From Klebsormidium nitens (taxonomy: Eukaryota > Streptophyta > Klebsormidiophyceae > Klebsormidiales > Klebsormidiaceae), in the NCBI GenBank assembly GCA_000708835.1, contig DF237152.1, forward strand, positions 2,938-66,937: 64,000 nucleotides of DNA, read 5' to 3'. Below, piece by piece: positions 29,201 through 42,065 of this stretch; the first letter of the stretch is position 1, and every line of letters starts with the position of its first letter. The notes under the pieces are model-generated. The model was not told the DNA's origin. It saw only the letters and a list, made by a program, of their open reading frames with translations, and ran no database searches. The position numbers and the translations under genes were made by a program.

Positions 29201-32027
29201 GGGAGGCCCGCTGGCTCTGATTCTCCGGGATAGATTATACAGGTTGTGAGAACCAGCTTTGGTTGACCCCAACGTTATACCCAAACGCCTTCCATCTCGA
29301 CAATAATGAGCAATCCAGAAACGTTCTTTCGTGAGTGTATTTTGCAGCGCAGCACAAGAGAAGCTTACTTGTTTGAGAAGAGGCCCTTGGCGGGCCCGCC
29401 ATTAGCCCAGGGGAGCGAGGAAGAAGTGCTGGCACCGTCTCGTGATCGACCGTCAGCACCCGCCGCTGAGAAGAGCTGCCGCCGACTTTGATGCGTTTTC
29501 AAGCTCTGCGGTTCAAGAGGGGATCAAGAGCGTTAAATTTGGTCTGCATTTTCGAAGAGTGTATGAGATTGCTCATTTCTCTGGAAACTAAGGGAATCTG
29601 GGTAAGAATATCGGAAGAATCTGCAGCGGTTGACGAGGTGACGTCCGGGTTTCTGGGGCATGTTTGTTGAGATGCAACATGGAACGGCTGATGTTTGAGC
29701 CTCCCAGCGTCCCCTTTCCAGGGGGATGCCTTGGTTCTTATGGATCCTGTCAAGTGGAGGGAAGCAAAGTGGCGGATTGGACGCAAGAACCTCAAGCTCC
29801 CATTCATACTTGAAACAAGATACCTCGACAGTCTCGGGTTCCTTAAATGTAACTAAGGTGCACTAGGCATACTCCACTACTCAGAACAAGCATGGTAGGG
29901 CATTGCACCGACGTACATTGGCTGCCCGCAAACGGCTGACTCTTACTAACAAGAGACGGGCTGACGAAGATTTTGTACAGCAGTTAACACAGAAGTTAAC
30001 ACACGATTTGACGAACCTAACATGGTGTTCTGCGGAGGCCTACGCCGTCACCTCCACCTTTTGTGATGCAAAAGCGCTCATTGAAAGATAGGTGAGGCAA
30101 TCTGCAATCACCGTAAGGCCAACACAAAGCCTCAAAGACAGCACCCCGTAGGCAGACAGTCGTCTTCCCCCCCTGATAAACGCAAGGTGATCTGAAAACC
30201 GCAAGGTGGGCTAATTAAGCAAAGTGATCTGATGAACGCCAGATCTCGCACAGCTCTCATTATTTCTAGAATCAGGATCGATGCTCGCTCACCTCCGTCC
30301 GCATCGTCAGCACGTCCTTGAACTTCTTGGTCTCCCCCATGAGCTTGCTCTTCAGGTTATCCACCACGGTTGCTGTGTGATCGCTGCTCTGCTTGCTGCT
30401 GCTCGCAGCCTGGTTCTGATTCGTGGACACAAACTGCAACTCTGTGATGGCCTGGTTCAGTGCGCTGATGTCCTGCTTGATCACCGCCGTCAGCTCCTGG
30501 ATCTCGAGCGCGGGGTCGTCGAACATGGACGTGCGTTTTGCTACTGCAGGGAGGGACAAGGGACACAAGGTTTGGAGTGTGTCAAAGTATTCGCTTTGAG
30601 GCTGGGTTTTCAAAAGCAACTCCATGCTTTTTAACATTGGAGACAAGAAAATCAGAAAAGTGAACTGCAACAGGCTGCTGCAAGAGGATAACGAGTAATA
30701 ACGGAATCTAAGATTGATTGGCTCCCGCAGGGAAAACAGATTGAATGAGGTTTTCTAATCATGTTCCAATGCTTCAAGGAGAAAATGCCTTGAATCAGAA
30801 GTGATAAACACTCAGAACCAGTACCCACAATCTAGCAGATAAGGACAAAATGACATTCATTGTTGTGGAAGAGGATCAAAGGGCACTTGAAGATGCGTTT
30901 GATTTCTGCAATAGTCAAATTCAAGAATGAATGCAATCACGGGGTTTTAATGTCCTCTGCAGAGCAAACGAAACCGAAAAAGCCGGAGCTGGAAACAAAA
31001 GAAGGCATGCACGAAGTCCGTTTGCTAGCGCAGGGGGTGAGAATTAAGAGAAATTCCTCAGAAACAACTTCTTAATATGGCACACGGCGAACTGGAATTG
31101 ATTCATTAGAAACTGATCGCCCATGTTGTCAAACACGGTGCAGAAAGCATGATGAGTTCTCAAAGGGGTCTCAGCGCCACAAGTGGCAATCAATCTGTTC
31201 AATGCTATCTATGTGTAAACCCCAGTTTAGCAGCTGCTGACAGAGGAAAGCCATTGGTGGGATGATTCTCAGCATCTCAACGCCTTGTTTGTTCTAATGA
31301 GCTTCAGCTCGCAATTGAGAATCAATCAAATACAATAGCTTGCCGGTCAGAGTAGTCGACACTTGCAATTGTAAAGGAAATGCATACCCCGCGAAGAAGA
31401 CAAGGTGTATGATGCAGAAGCACATGATAGCTAAAGTAAGTGGTAGGAGTAGGATCAACCCTAAAAGCACAAAGGAATCTGTAAAGCAACACTTCTTAAA
31501 GTAGCTTTAGCAACAGCAGATGGCAGGATGTTTCAACTTCTGTAATGATAAACTGGTTCAGCACATCAGCTTGACGCACCTGAACGCTCCCTGCTACAAA
31601 GGGCAGCATGAAAGACGCTGTGGAACCTTTTCATTAGTGTTTCTGCGGAGTAACCACCGAATAAAGTAGAGCACCAAAATGGCACTGCACATCGGCATAC
31701 CTAATCAGATCTCTCCAAGAGGAAGACAATGTTTGAGGCTTCAGGCACAGACTTACACTTGGCCAACTTTGCAAGCTTCTGAGAGGTCTGGTGTATCGAC
31801 AGTCCAATGGAAGAAGCTCGTCTGCTGAACTCTGACTGCATAACTGACGCCTGCTGTGGGCCCTGCCCCCATGACGGAGCCTGCGCGTGTCCGTTTGCAT
31901 GTGGTTCGTAAGTAGAACCAGATGTGCTGGGCCCCGACCCAACCCCCTGGACCTTTTTCAACCTTTCTGCGGTGGAAAAGAGCTCTGCTGTTCTGTCCCT
32001 ATATGATGCGGTGCCTAAACCTGCCAT
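26299..32027 (-). CDS. SYP3: Golgi Qa-SNARE, syntaxin-5/SED5 type (SYP3), 5 exons
   Basis: SYP3/SED5 proteins drive ER-Golgi and intra-Golgi membrane fusion. Exons are 32027-31757, 30543-30293, 29505-29369, 27837-27634 and 26458-26299. Phases close and give 340 aa, the usual size. The start is MAGLGTASYRDRTAEL; the short YRDRT motif is typical of SED5-type N-termini, which bind Sly1. Exon 2 holds SMFDDPALEIQELTAVIKQD of the Habc bundle. Exon 4 holds the SNARE motif with the zero-layer Gln in VQSQGEMAIR. Exon 5 continues IDENMDETLTNVEGAQGALL and ends with the tail anchor WLIIKIFFVLIVFLIIFVVF. The acceptor of exon 2 is CAGTAG, so NAGNAG use could add or drop one residue. Introns 3 and 4 contain copies of the exon 4 edges, described separately. 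Confidence 0.94.
27496..27540 (-). repeat. degenerate copy of the SYP3 exon 4 donor end in intron 4
   Basis: TGGCTCTGCACCATCTCCGC followed by G(G/A)GCTTGC occurs both here and inside exon 4 at about 27651-27680. The copy lies downstream of the exon in the gene sense. In translation it reads like AEMVQS of the SNARE motif but then diverges, and it is not part of a coding exon. Confidence 0.75.
27838..28900 (-). repeat. strand-asymmetric repetitive intron 3 of SYP3 with splice-acceptor-like units
   Basis: The + strand is strongly purine-rich over about 1 kb, so the SYP3 transcript is pyrimidine-rich. Units resembling the true acceptor at 27837 (complement of GCGCCGCCTGGGGAGGGGG) recur in degenerate form, for example near 28064, 28150, 28440, 28540 and 28650. 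A shorter repeat GAAGTT(A/C)(A/G)GRMCTCTTGGAC occurs near 27856 and 27926. I see no exon between 27838 and 29368. Confidence 0.6.
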
Positions 32028-33064
32028 GCCCCCCTTCCCCAAACCTGAAGAGGACCCTTCGCCTCAATCCTTTTTGTGACTTCCCGGCCTTTGCTGGCAG
32101 CGCTGTCAGCGCTCAGTGCAATTGGAGCTCTAATTTGCAATGCTTTAACGGACTCTTCAAATTAGTAGAGAAGACCGGCCGACCTGCTGGCCCTTGTTGG
32201 GGCCGTATCTCTCGCAATGAACTTCCTATCAGGAGTGTCAATGCTGCGACGCCACAACTGACAACATTGTGCCGCTCACAGGAAGGCTCCCTCACTGAGA
32301 GTAAACCCGAGAAGGATGCTTGATCATCCACTCAACACCAATCAGCTTCTAAACCCCTTTCACTGCCCCCCTTGATCTTTCTCGCCCGCACAATGTCAGT
32401 AACGTCTGATGCGCTTGGATCTCAGGTAAAAAGATGCGAGAGAAACCGCAAGGTGACAGATCTGTATGCTAGGAACACGGCTACCGTATTATATGGCAGC
32501 TGCCAAGCCACAAGCGCATGATGCAGAAGAGAGAACGTTGCTGCCACAGATGCGCCCCCCTCACGAATGGTCACCTCATGAATGGAAACGTTCTTGCCAT
32601 GATTGCTTGCACGTCCTGGCAGCGGATTATAAAGAGGGGTCGCCTTGCCTTGCGGAAGCTCCTTCGACGCCGAAGCTTTGGCACAATGTATCTCAAACTG
32701 GTGGATCATCGCCGTCGAAGATGTTGTTTTGAGGCCGTCTGCCGTGGGCTCATGGTGGCTGCTCAAACCCTAAACTTGCTCTGAAGCAAGGGCGCCACAT
32801 TTGTTAATTGAGCTGTCTTTCCATGGCTGCCGCTTCTGCCTCACAACGCCAGTGGGCCTCATAACGCCAGAGGGAAGGGAGACTCCGTGTCTGCTTTGCC
32901 GCCAGCATCTATTTCTCAGTACGCAGATTTCGCCTTGAAATCCAGTCTTCGTTAGGTCTCTGGACAGAACAGGCGCCTCATTTCCGATTGAAGAGAGGGA
33001 GAGGAAACCGCAAGGCAAGAATGTGAGATGCGGCGAAGGCTGTTGTGCTTCTGACGTCCTGAGC
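32028..33064. promoter_or_regulatory. divergent promoter region, SYP3 / LysM gene
   Basis: About 1 kb separates two head-to-head start codons. It contains a telo-box at 32765-32773 and no supportable coding exon. 5' UTR exons cannot be excluded. Confidence 0.55.
32765..32773. promoter_or_regulatory. telo-box between SYP3 and LysM gene
   Basis: AAACCCTAA lies 292 bp upstream of the LysM gene start and about 740 bp upstream of the SYP3 start. Function is inferred from plant promoters. Confidence 0.5.
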
Positions 33065-36000
33065 ATGTCAATGGGGCGGGGAGGCATGGGAGAGGTTGGC
33101 ATGTGGCCCGCATCTGATGATGCCTGGAGCGAGTCAATCCAGAAACTGGAGAAGATCTCTGTTCGAGACCCAGAGTCCCTCACCGTAGGTAGTCGGAAAA
33201 ATGGTCAGCATGCCGGGAAGGCCAAGTCTCGCGGCCCGGGTACTTGGTCGCCGGATGGGATGTGGTCCCCTCCCCCAGAAAGAGACTTAGAGCAGTCTAG
33301 GCCATCCACTGCGGGGTCCTCCAGATCAGGGATGTTCTCTCCCGGCAGGACGAAAAGCGATCTCCTGGAGACGCACACAATACATGAAGTCAGCAATCTT
33401 GACACACTTGCAGGCATTGCAATCAAGTATGGGGTCCAGGTATGTCTCTCAAGCGCATCTGCTCAAACTTGAGTCATTCTTGGTCTGGTTGTTGTGAGCG
33501 GGGAGTGCTTCAGCCCAGGCTGTTTGCAAGTTTATGTCTAAGTCACCCAGAGAGCTTCATGCATGATCTGCATGTAAATCAAAGCACGATGTAACGCTTC
33601 TGCTTACCTGGGTTTTCGGGCTTGCTCTAGAGAGTTGCTTAGCAATGCACCTGCCACATGTGGCATATGAATCTTGGATAAGATACTGACAGCTTAAGAA
33701 TGTGAGACAGCAACAGCCGGGGAGTGGGTTCAGAGGCTGATGTAAGAGACTCACTGACTGTAACATGATACATGTTAAGGAAGCAACTCAACATAGTATC
33801 GCCATATCCCCAGTGAGGAGAGCAACATGTACTGCGACTGCCCCTGCTTCGACGTTCCTGATCCATTCTATGTCCATTCAAGAGCAGACCACTGCCGCAT
33901 GTTTGCAGGTAGAGGACGTTAAGCGACTCAACGGCCTCATCACGGATGCCGCCATGTTTGCAAGAAAAACCCTGAGAATACCACCACCAAGATTCGAAAC
34001 CCCTTCTGAAAGCCCCAGGTGAGCCTAGCTCCTTCTTTGTGCATTTAAGCTCTGATTTGCAGCAGCCAGATCCTAACTTTAGCTCCTCAGGGAAAATTGT
34101 CTACTGGATCAGCTGAATGCAAGTCCAGTTTCCATGTGACCAGCAGTAAGTTTTGAAAGCAAAAGAACGCCAGGAAGAAATTGAGCTTGCTATTGGCGCT
34201 GTGCGCCACAGATTGCAAGACGGCTGCTATAAGCGGGAGTTCATTTGAAGTACAGTAGACACTTTCTCAAGCTTTGCGGATATTGTCGTTCTTTCCAGAC
34301 TGAGATTAGAGCTAGCTGGCATGTCGTGAAAAGTCTTCAAAGCTGACACAAGCACGTTCCCTTTGTCTTTCTTTTGAGTAGAGAAAGGTCTCTCCATCTG
34401 ATCCAGCGGTCAAGTTTGAATAATCCTGTTCACCACAGTCCTTGAAGATACTCCCGGAGTTGACATAATAGAATCGCTGGTCGCCACTCAAACTCATGAT
34501 GTACTCCCTTTTTCGAAAAGCCACGCTCCTGCTGACCCAGCTTTCAGCATAACTCTTGAGCCACCTTCAAGTACAAATACCCTCATGTTTTGCTCCCTAT
34601 TTTCCCCATTTTCTCCCTGTTTTTTCCATTGCTGAGCTTCCTCGCTGATTGCATCTGAAGCAAATCCCTGTTTGCAGCCACTCTGCTTCGACCTCACGTC
34701 GTCCAAGCAGCACTGGGGAGTCGCCCTTTCCCCCCCGCCCCCACCCCAAGAAGAGCATGACCCCCGCCATGTCGTCATTGCGGGGCTACTACGGCATCGC
34801 CAGCCCCGAAAAGAGGCGCGGGGGGAAGCTGAAGCGCAACTCCGAGGGGGAGGGCATGGAAATGTACACATATCACAGCAACACCGCGAGCGAAGATGAA
34901 CAGAGCGCGACCACGAGCCCCGTATCGAGGAGGGCGTTTTCGGATGGCGGGCGCAGGTCCAGCAGGTGCGGTGATCGGGGCCGTAGAGCTTGTTATTCGA
35001 AACAGGGGTGATTGGTGTTTGACTAATGGGCTCGGACCTCGTTCATCTACATCGTTCATCTACATCGTTCATCTACATCGGCTGCGGGGTGACTTGCATG
35101 GCAGTTGCTATGAGCTTGCTTATTCTGTCGCTTCGTCCGTAAAGAATTTTTTGGTCCTGTATATTGCTCTGTTTCAAATGTAAGGCGGCAGGCCACGAAG
35201 CCAGCGAAGAATATGAAGACTCACCTGTCAGGCCTTTGACTGTATTATGCTTTCTTTCTCGAATTTTGAACGTCTGGCGCTCTTGTCTTGAGCCTCGATG
35301 CAACTCCCAAAAGTAATATGGCACCTCTCTATCGCACGCCCCTTCTCTGCATCCTTCTGAGTGACCTTAGGGGTTGCGCCCTGCAGAACTTGTGCTTTGC
35401 GAGCGTACAAGAAGAAGTAGAGTCGTCTCTAGTTTTGAATCACGCACGAATGAAATACCTCAGTTGCAGAACAGCTAGTAACAAGCTCTCGGCGTCTCCT
35501 TTCTCTCCATAAGCAGGTGGACAATGGAGGACGACGACCACGTATGGGACGACTGGGCCAATAAGACGAGCACGCGGCGAGCTGGCACAAGCGCTTCCAA
35601 CAACATCCTACCGACGAGTTCCACTGTGAGCTCCTCAGCCGGGGCAGACCTTCTGTCATCAATCTACGGGATTGGCGAGGAGGAGATAGAAGATGGAGGC
35701 AGCAAAACGGCTAATGCAAATGGGGCAGGGAGGTGGGGTACCAGCGAGATTGAGGAAATCGACCTAACGGATGACACCGCTGAGAACGCCAAGGTGGGGA
35801 GCATCTCTTTGGTGGTTCTTAATGTCGAGTGCGTTCCGAATCTGATGGGCGCGCTCCAGAGGTTAATTGCTCTGTGTTGACGGACACTAAGCAGTTGACC
35901 TCTGGAGGCTCGCGTTTGTTAAGCTTTCAGTCTAATCGTATCAATCCTTAGAGAGTCTCTGGCAGCTCGTTGGCATCGCGGATCGTTGATGGTCATGAGT

Positions 36001-37256
36001 CCGGTGAAGAAGCGGCAGTCTTCGAGATCTCGTCATTAAAATCTGCAGACATTGTTCCGATATAACCTGCCTGATGTTTCAAGGAAACGACGGTGCTAGT
36101 TGTGCAGCGGCTTGGCCCCGAACCACCGCTTTCTGGAAGCTGGTCTAAGCTTTCTTTCCGGCAATAGCCTTCAACTCGTAGCTCACGGGCCTTTGACTGG
36201 GAACGAATGGCCAAATCATGACGTGTTCAAACGGCTTGTCGGCTCACATACCCACCCTAAACTCCCAAACGAAACCTCACCCGTCCCCCGGACATGAAGT
36301 ATCTCAAGATAATAAAAGCGAGACTACTCCGAAACAACCGTTGTCGCTAAACGGTTCTTTCGGTTCTTTCGGTTCCAACGTTTACTTTCGTCAGAAGGAG
36401 AAAGTGTTTGGGCTGCCGAAAATGTCAAGAACATAGTTCAAGCAGTAATGTCAAGGACATAGTTCGAGCAGTAACGGATCAGATTGGCAATCGTAGCAGG
36501 TAGCACGCGTATTGCTGTATCTCCTGAAACGTCTCAGGAAATGATCATTCGGCGTCGAACGTCTCCTCCTTCTCGTCCACCTTACCGGCTGGAGAAGGAG
36601 GCTCTTCTAAGCACGAAAAGCCGCCTTTCAAGACCAGAAGAATTGTGCTTCTGTCTTTCATTCCGCTCCTCTCAAGACAATTGCCCCATCGAGCAAGGGA
36701 GCCTGTATCTTTGCCTTCGACACGGATTCAGCGGTCAAAAGGCGTCGACTGCCTTTCGCTCGTTGAAGAATAGCGAACTCAGTCGACTGCACTTCGGCTT
36801 TTGCAGGAAACTCTGTTGGACAGTTCAGGGCCCAGGAAGCGAGGCGCCAATGGCGCCAACTCTCTCGCGGACTCGTCGTCTCTTGGCAGCTCATCTAACG
36901 GCCGAGGGGCGCTGCCCACTAGGGGCCCGACGCCGCGCAACCGGTCCTCAGCCGGGGGGTCATCCGGCGGGGCAGCGACCCCCCCCCTGGCAGGAGGCCG
37001 GTCCGCTTCGAAATTGCAAGCTCCCCTCAGGCCCGTCGCAGGTGGTCCTAACGTCACGGAAATAGTGGCCGGGTTGAGTAAGGGCAAGATTGTTATTCCG
37101 GATTCGTTGATGTCGAAAGTACGCCGGTCGTCGAGCGCTTCGTCACTAGGAGAAGAAGACAGCGCTGGCCGGCTTGCAAACAAAGGGCCCAGCTTTGGAA
37201 GCGTTGGGGATCTGCTCACGGGGGCGGTGGTGAAGCGGAAGGCAGCTAAAGATTGA
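33065..37256 (+). CDS. intracellular LysM-domain protein, plant LysM/disordered-tail type, 5 exons
   Basis: Exons are 33065-33439, 33909-34018, 34678-34965, 35517-35793 and 36807-37256. All phases close, giving 499 aa. A single LysM spans the first intron, with IHEVSNLDTLAGIAIKYGVQ on one side and VEDVKRLNGLITDAAMFARK then TLRIP on the other. The next exon has the SMTPAMSSLRGYYGI block and GMEMYTY, which follow the LysM in the land-plant relatives. The remainder is low-complexity and Ser/Gly-rich with an acidic segment, and ends LTGAVVKRKAAKD. There is no signal peptide or membrane segment, so it is probably cytosolic or nuclear, unlike the LysM receptor kinases. The start is the first ATG in the open frame. 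The function of this family is not established. Confidence 0.88.
35040..35078. repeat. three perfect 13-bp tandem repeats in LysM intron 3
   Basis: CGTTCATCTACAT is repeated three times without change. It lies in the intron between exons 3 and 4, a candidate length-variable locus. Confidence 0.85.
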
Positions 37257-38849
37257 TGACAGGTCGCTGTGTTGAGCCCCTATTGAAAGAGTGTATGAAC
37301 GGACCGGTACAGCACGAGTTGGATCTGAGATGCTTTCAAAGCTAGAGCTCGCGAGAACAGGTTTGACCGGTGGATCACTAGGAAATATACAAGTATAGTA
37401 GAAAGGCGCTGTACGTGTACTCTAGGCTTCTGTGAACGGCATCTTCAAGTGAACAATTAAAGATTCGAAGCAAGCAAAATGCTTGATGCATGTGGACTAT
37501 CCGGCCTTGCCGCGGACGACTGCAATCTGGTGCAGGGTGGCTGCGACCATTGCAACAAATCGAAGCTGGTTTTACATGTAAGCTGCGTAAACTGGGCAGC
37601 CTGTTGTTGCGCCGTCTGTGGTTGCATTCAATGGTGGAGCGTCATGAATTCATACCTCATGAGGATTGGACGATGGGTACGTAGTCGCAGATGGTGTGAA
37701 CCGGCTGAAACGGCTTGGTAAGTACCTCCTATATAGCTAGCTACGAAGCCAGTAATGCATCTGAAACATACTTCGAATTGTGATCACTTGTGCTGAATTA
37801 GTGGACACTTCAGCACAGGCCCGCTGACGGTTGTGAGCCTGGTACTGCGCACAATCCCCTTTCAATCCCTATAAAGCACGCGCTCCACAATGTATACTTG
37901 CATCATTATACCGCGGATATTGATGTATCCAATCGGTATACTACTTCGAGAAAGTCTGTTGATAACGCGTGCCTGTACCGCGTCACGTACGGGGCCACTT
38001 TTCCCTTTGCGCGCCAAAGTTACGAGCTAAGTTCACCCGTCTGCAGGGTTTAATGTGGCTCCTTGAGGCGACATTAAGTACTCCTTCATGCAATATTACA
38101 AGTCAACCTTCTTTGATGCACACTGCAAAGCGCAGCGCGCGCAGTGGACTACTGAAGACGACAACTGATCGATTGGCTGCGATATGTCTGTGGCACTCGG
38201 AACGAAAACATCAGAGTGGCATTTGATCATTTGCTCATGCGAAAATATCTTAGTCGTCCTCGATTTCATCAGACTTCGAATCAACGGTTGATTCGCGACA
38301 AAGTGTCAGTGATCGCATCTACTCTCCGACAATTGAATAGCCTAGGATAAGCCGCTTTAATTTGGGCCTCCGCCCAGCAGTTATGCTCAGGGTCCGTCAA
38401 TTACTATCTTGAAGTTGTGGAGCTGTGGGGTCTTTTCATCGAAGTATGTCAGATCTGGCGCCTCGAGTCGTCTCTAGGATCTGCCGACTTGAAGCGCTTT
38501 TCCGCTGCAATGTCACGAAGACGAACCTGGACGATCAGATTCTTCTGCATGCGCATACTTCGGTACAGTGCTCGACACAGAGACACCTTCGTACTTGATC
38601 AAACCTGGGAGCTTGCTGCCCTCAAGAATTGGAAGGAAAGAGGACGCAGTCGCTCAGAAGGCCGCTGGTTCAGGCTAGTGGCTGCGAATAGGTTGCGCAG
38701 TTGGCTCGGAGTATCTGGCAGTACAGACGGCGGAATGAGTGTGTCGTGTGAAGAGGCCGTGTAAAGGTTGAACCTGCTGCAAGGTCTCTTTGGTGGTGGG
38801 CGCTAAGACCCCCTCATTTCGGCTGGTCTGTAGTAGTTTGATAAAACTG
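37257..38849. other. intergenic region before the tandem MYND pair
   Basis: No gene is supportable in the first kilobase. From about 38440 the sequence resembles the region upstream of the second MYND copy (about 41650-41930), for example around CAGAAGGCCGCTG. It therefore belongs to the duplicated unit and probably contains the promoter and 5' UTR. Confidence 0.5.
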
Positions 38850-40742
38850 ATGGAGGGTCCAAAGGAGGTAGAAGTGAAGTGGAAGGAGTGTTCTCGATCT
38901 TCTCGAGAGGTCCTAGAGATGATTGCCGAGTATGAGCAGGCAACCTTTGACCTTGCGAAGCCAGAGGAGTCTGACTGGGTTCAAATGATTCTGAAGGACG
39001 CGACGTGTGGAGACCTGGAGACAAGCGTGTGCGCATTTGGGAGGTTTGTAAACATCTTCTCAAAGCTGGTGCATGAGCAGGGAAAGGCTAAGGCTGCGGA
39101 AACTGCCTCGTATATCCTGCAAAGAGGATTTGCTAAAGAGCTGCATGCGGGCCTGAAGGACGCAAGATCGTCTGGAGCATGGTTTCTCCTTCCAAAATCG
39201 GACCGCACAGGCGTCAAATTCTTGCTCAGCAGAGTAGAGGCCTACGCATCAGTACTTGGACTTTTGACGGTGGATGAGAGAACCGCCAGCTTCTTCTTGA
39301 AGGAAATGGAAGCCCTGTTGGTGCTGCTGGAAGGCCTCTTTTACCAAGCGGCCCATCCATCGCTGGCAAAGCTGACGCAATCCATTGGTGTGGACCAAGA
39401 TCCCGCAACAGATGCACGCAGAGCAATCATCAGAGCAATCTCTGCATTGATTGAGTGGTCAAAGAGAGCGCAGAGGTTCATGATCAAAAGGAGGTCATTG
39501 TATCTGGACATGATAAGAGAGATCGCGAAGATGCACCAAAGCGGTAATCCCAGCGAAACGGACTATCTTACGGTGATAAATTACGGGCTGGTACTTTTCG
39601 GGAAATTGCATGGAGTCTACTCAGCGTCCGAGCAGAAAAGCATGCTGGACGAGGTCCTTCATTTGGTTGCGACTACCCTTATGCAGTCCGATTGTGCTCC
39701 CGTTCTCCAGAATTGCCTTGTCAGCTTGCGAAAAATAATTGATCAAGAAGAGGTCTGCTCGCATCTCAGAAGCTACAAAGGACTACCAGAAAGCTTCGCC
39801 GCAATTGCTGCCTGTACCGCATACTCCAGCCCCGGGATTCGGGGCATCGCGGCTTTCTATGCTTTTGCACTTCAGGTTGAGATTAACCTCCCTGCGGAGC
39901 TCTGTCCCGACTCAGAAACCTTAACAGAAGAGCAGGGTATAGAGCTCTGCGAGATGCTTGCGGAGCATAACCCCACAATCAAGAGCAGAGTGGAAAGGAT
40001 CGCCGCTGCTGCAAAAAGTCCCATCTGCAAAAACACTCCCCTCTCGAAGCGAAAGTGTTCCAGTCCGGCCTGCGACAAGATCGAGCCAGAATCGGAGAGG
40101 TTTAAGGTGTGTCGCGGCTGCTTACTCGAGATCTACTGCAGTGCAGGTAAGTTGCACTACCAATCTCACTTCGTGAGCCGACACTCGATCCAGTGACTTT
40201 GCTATGATTTCGTTGAAAGTATCTGACTTTCGTGTCTGCTCCAGCGGAGCAGTTTTCGAGTCGCTCAAGTGCGATCCTTGTTAAAGCTCTGCATGACATT
40301 TTACCGTTGGCTTTTGTGGATCGAAGTCAACTGTGCATCTAAGTTACAATTGTATCTTGTCGCAGACTGTCAAAAAGTTGCTTGGAAAGCTGGTCACAAA
40401 GGAATGTGCCCAAGGAGGGACCGGCGGCCTGCAAAGAAAGGTAAGCGGCTCTGAGAAGTGTTCAGTCGCGTGCCGTCAATCCGTAGTGCCCAATTGACAT
40501 CGGCTGGCCTACACGATGACATTTTGAAAGACAATTTGTACGCGAGAAGTTCTCTAAGAACCTCGAGAGCTGATCAAAGGGGATGCTTTAATCAACAAAG
40601 AGAGAGAAGGTGCATCTTTCGACAAGCAGAGGTGTACGGTCTGATCGAACGGACTGGAAAGGATTCGTTCTTGCAGGACTAGAAAGAATGATTGAGCCAA
40701 TGAATGTGACTCATCGGAGCGTTTTTCCTTTCTGCAGGGTAA
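38850..40742 (+). CDS. helical-repeat protein with C-terminal MYND zinc finger (paralogue 2), 3 exons
   Basis: Exons are 38850-40146, 40366-40440 and 40738-40742, giving 458 aa. I chose the ATG at 38850 (MEGPKEVEVKWKECSR) because it matches the start of paralogue 3; the frame stays open about 20 codons further up. The body is helical with LTVDERTASFFLKEMEALL in the centre. The MYND finger reads KCSSPACDKIEPESERFKVC, then CRGCLLEIYCSA and, across the intron, DCQKVAWKAGHKGMC. All ligands are intact. The final coding exon contributes just two bases and the stop TAA, a structure shared with paralogue 3. The paralogue at 17.4-19.0 kb is clearly related but more distant. The role is unknown; MYND fingers commonly mediate protein contacts. 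Confidence 0.88.
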
Positions 40743-42065
40743 AGCCCCGGGCGTCAAAGCCCGCCACTAAGCATCTCTCAAATAGAATAGTACTGTTTGC
40801 GAGAACCTCGACGGTCCGAAAGCGCGCTCGATTTCGTGCCTGGCTTCCATCTTATCGGCAGAAGAGCCAGATGCTGCAATATAATCCGATGATTTGGCAT
40901 GTCTTGAAATTGATTCACCTAGCGTGACTCATTGACGCTGCTCTGCCTTTCAAGGGGTCCTTCTTGGCTCGGATGACGCCTGTCTCCGAACCAATGTGAA
41001 GCTCTATCAACGTGTCGTTTGTCGTGCTAGCATATTCCATTCCAGACTTCCTGTATCTTTCAAGGTCCTTGTATGCGTTGGGTCAATCTCAGGACTATCT
41101 CTCATCGGATCAGATACTATATACTTTTTGACCGGCTACATGCTTCGATTGCGCCATGTGGGTCACAAATTTGGCATCATTCCTGCACCCCGCGGTGCCA
41201 TGTTCGGCTGCACAACTATGAAACCATGCACCCGTTTGCAGTCAGATTACAATATGGAAAGATGGTCGAAGGTGCGAGGAAGCGCCGCCGCGTAGCATGT
41301 AAGCCTGCAAGGTTCAAAATGTTTTTGAGTGGTGCTGATCTTAATAAAGGCCTCTGAAAGCAACAATAACCATCTAAGCAGCTGGTCGGTCTTGGTGTAC
41401 AAAACAGGACGTAGGTCTGTAAGTTTGCAAGTTTCAACGATGATGTTATGACAAAACAGACTCGTCGTGTCGATCGACTAGTGCCAGGCCGAGACCGGTA
41501 CAGAGTCGTTGCGCCTCACCCTGCGCAAATTGGAGAGTCGTCCACAGTAAGAGCTTAAATCATACCCTCGTCTCAAAGACACATGCAGCATCTTAGCTTG
41601 CCCTAGGTATGGACCCTACAGTAGAAACGCTTTGGCCGGGACTCACATCAGATCTTCAAGATTGCGAGTCCCTATCGTCAAAACTTGGTCAGACCGACGC
41701 CTCGAGTCTTCGATGCTTACATATAGTAGTATTCGCATGTCACCGACATTGGTCCTGGGAGACTGGAAGACATGCATGCACATACCAAGGTCCAGTGCTC
41801 AGAAAGATGGCTGTTCAAAGATATCTGGCGCAGCTTGCTGCTTTCGGCTGTAAGACTTGGCAAGAAAGAAGGACGGGATCGATCAGAAGGCCGCTGCTTC
41901 AAGGGCAGGACCACTCCCTGCAAACGTCCCGCGCTCTAGCATTGCAGGTGGCGTTTTAGCTGCGTCGGCCCTGTGAAGACGCTGAGTCTCCTGCGAGGGT
42001 TTTTTTTGTAGACATAGCGGGCAAACATTGGGACCCCCTCAATCCAGCTCCAGTCAACAGGACAC
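40743..42065. other. spacer between tandem MYND paralogues
   Basis: This holds the 3' flank of paralogue 2 and the 5' flank of paralogue 3. Its right half resembles the sequence upstream of paralogue 2, showing that the duplication extends beyond the genes. No separate gene is visible. Confidence 0.55.

Noticed and set aside
38417-38764. Open frame upstream of MYND paralogue 2 as a separate gene
   Set aside because: The same region upstream of paralogue 3 is alignable in nucleotides but not in the same reading frame, so it behaves as flank rather than coding sequence.
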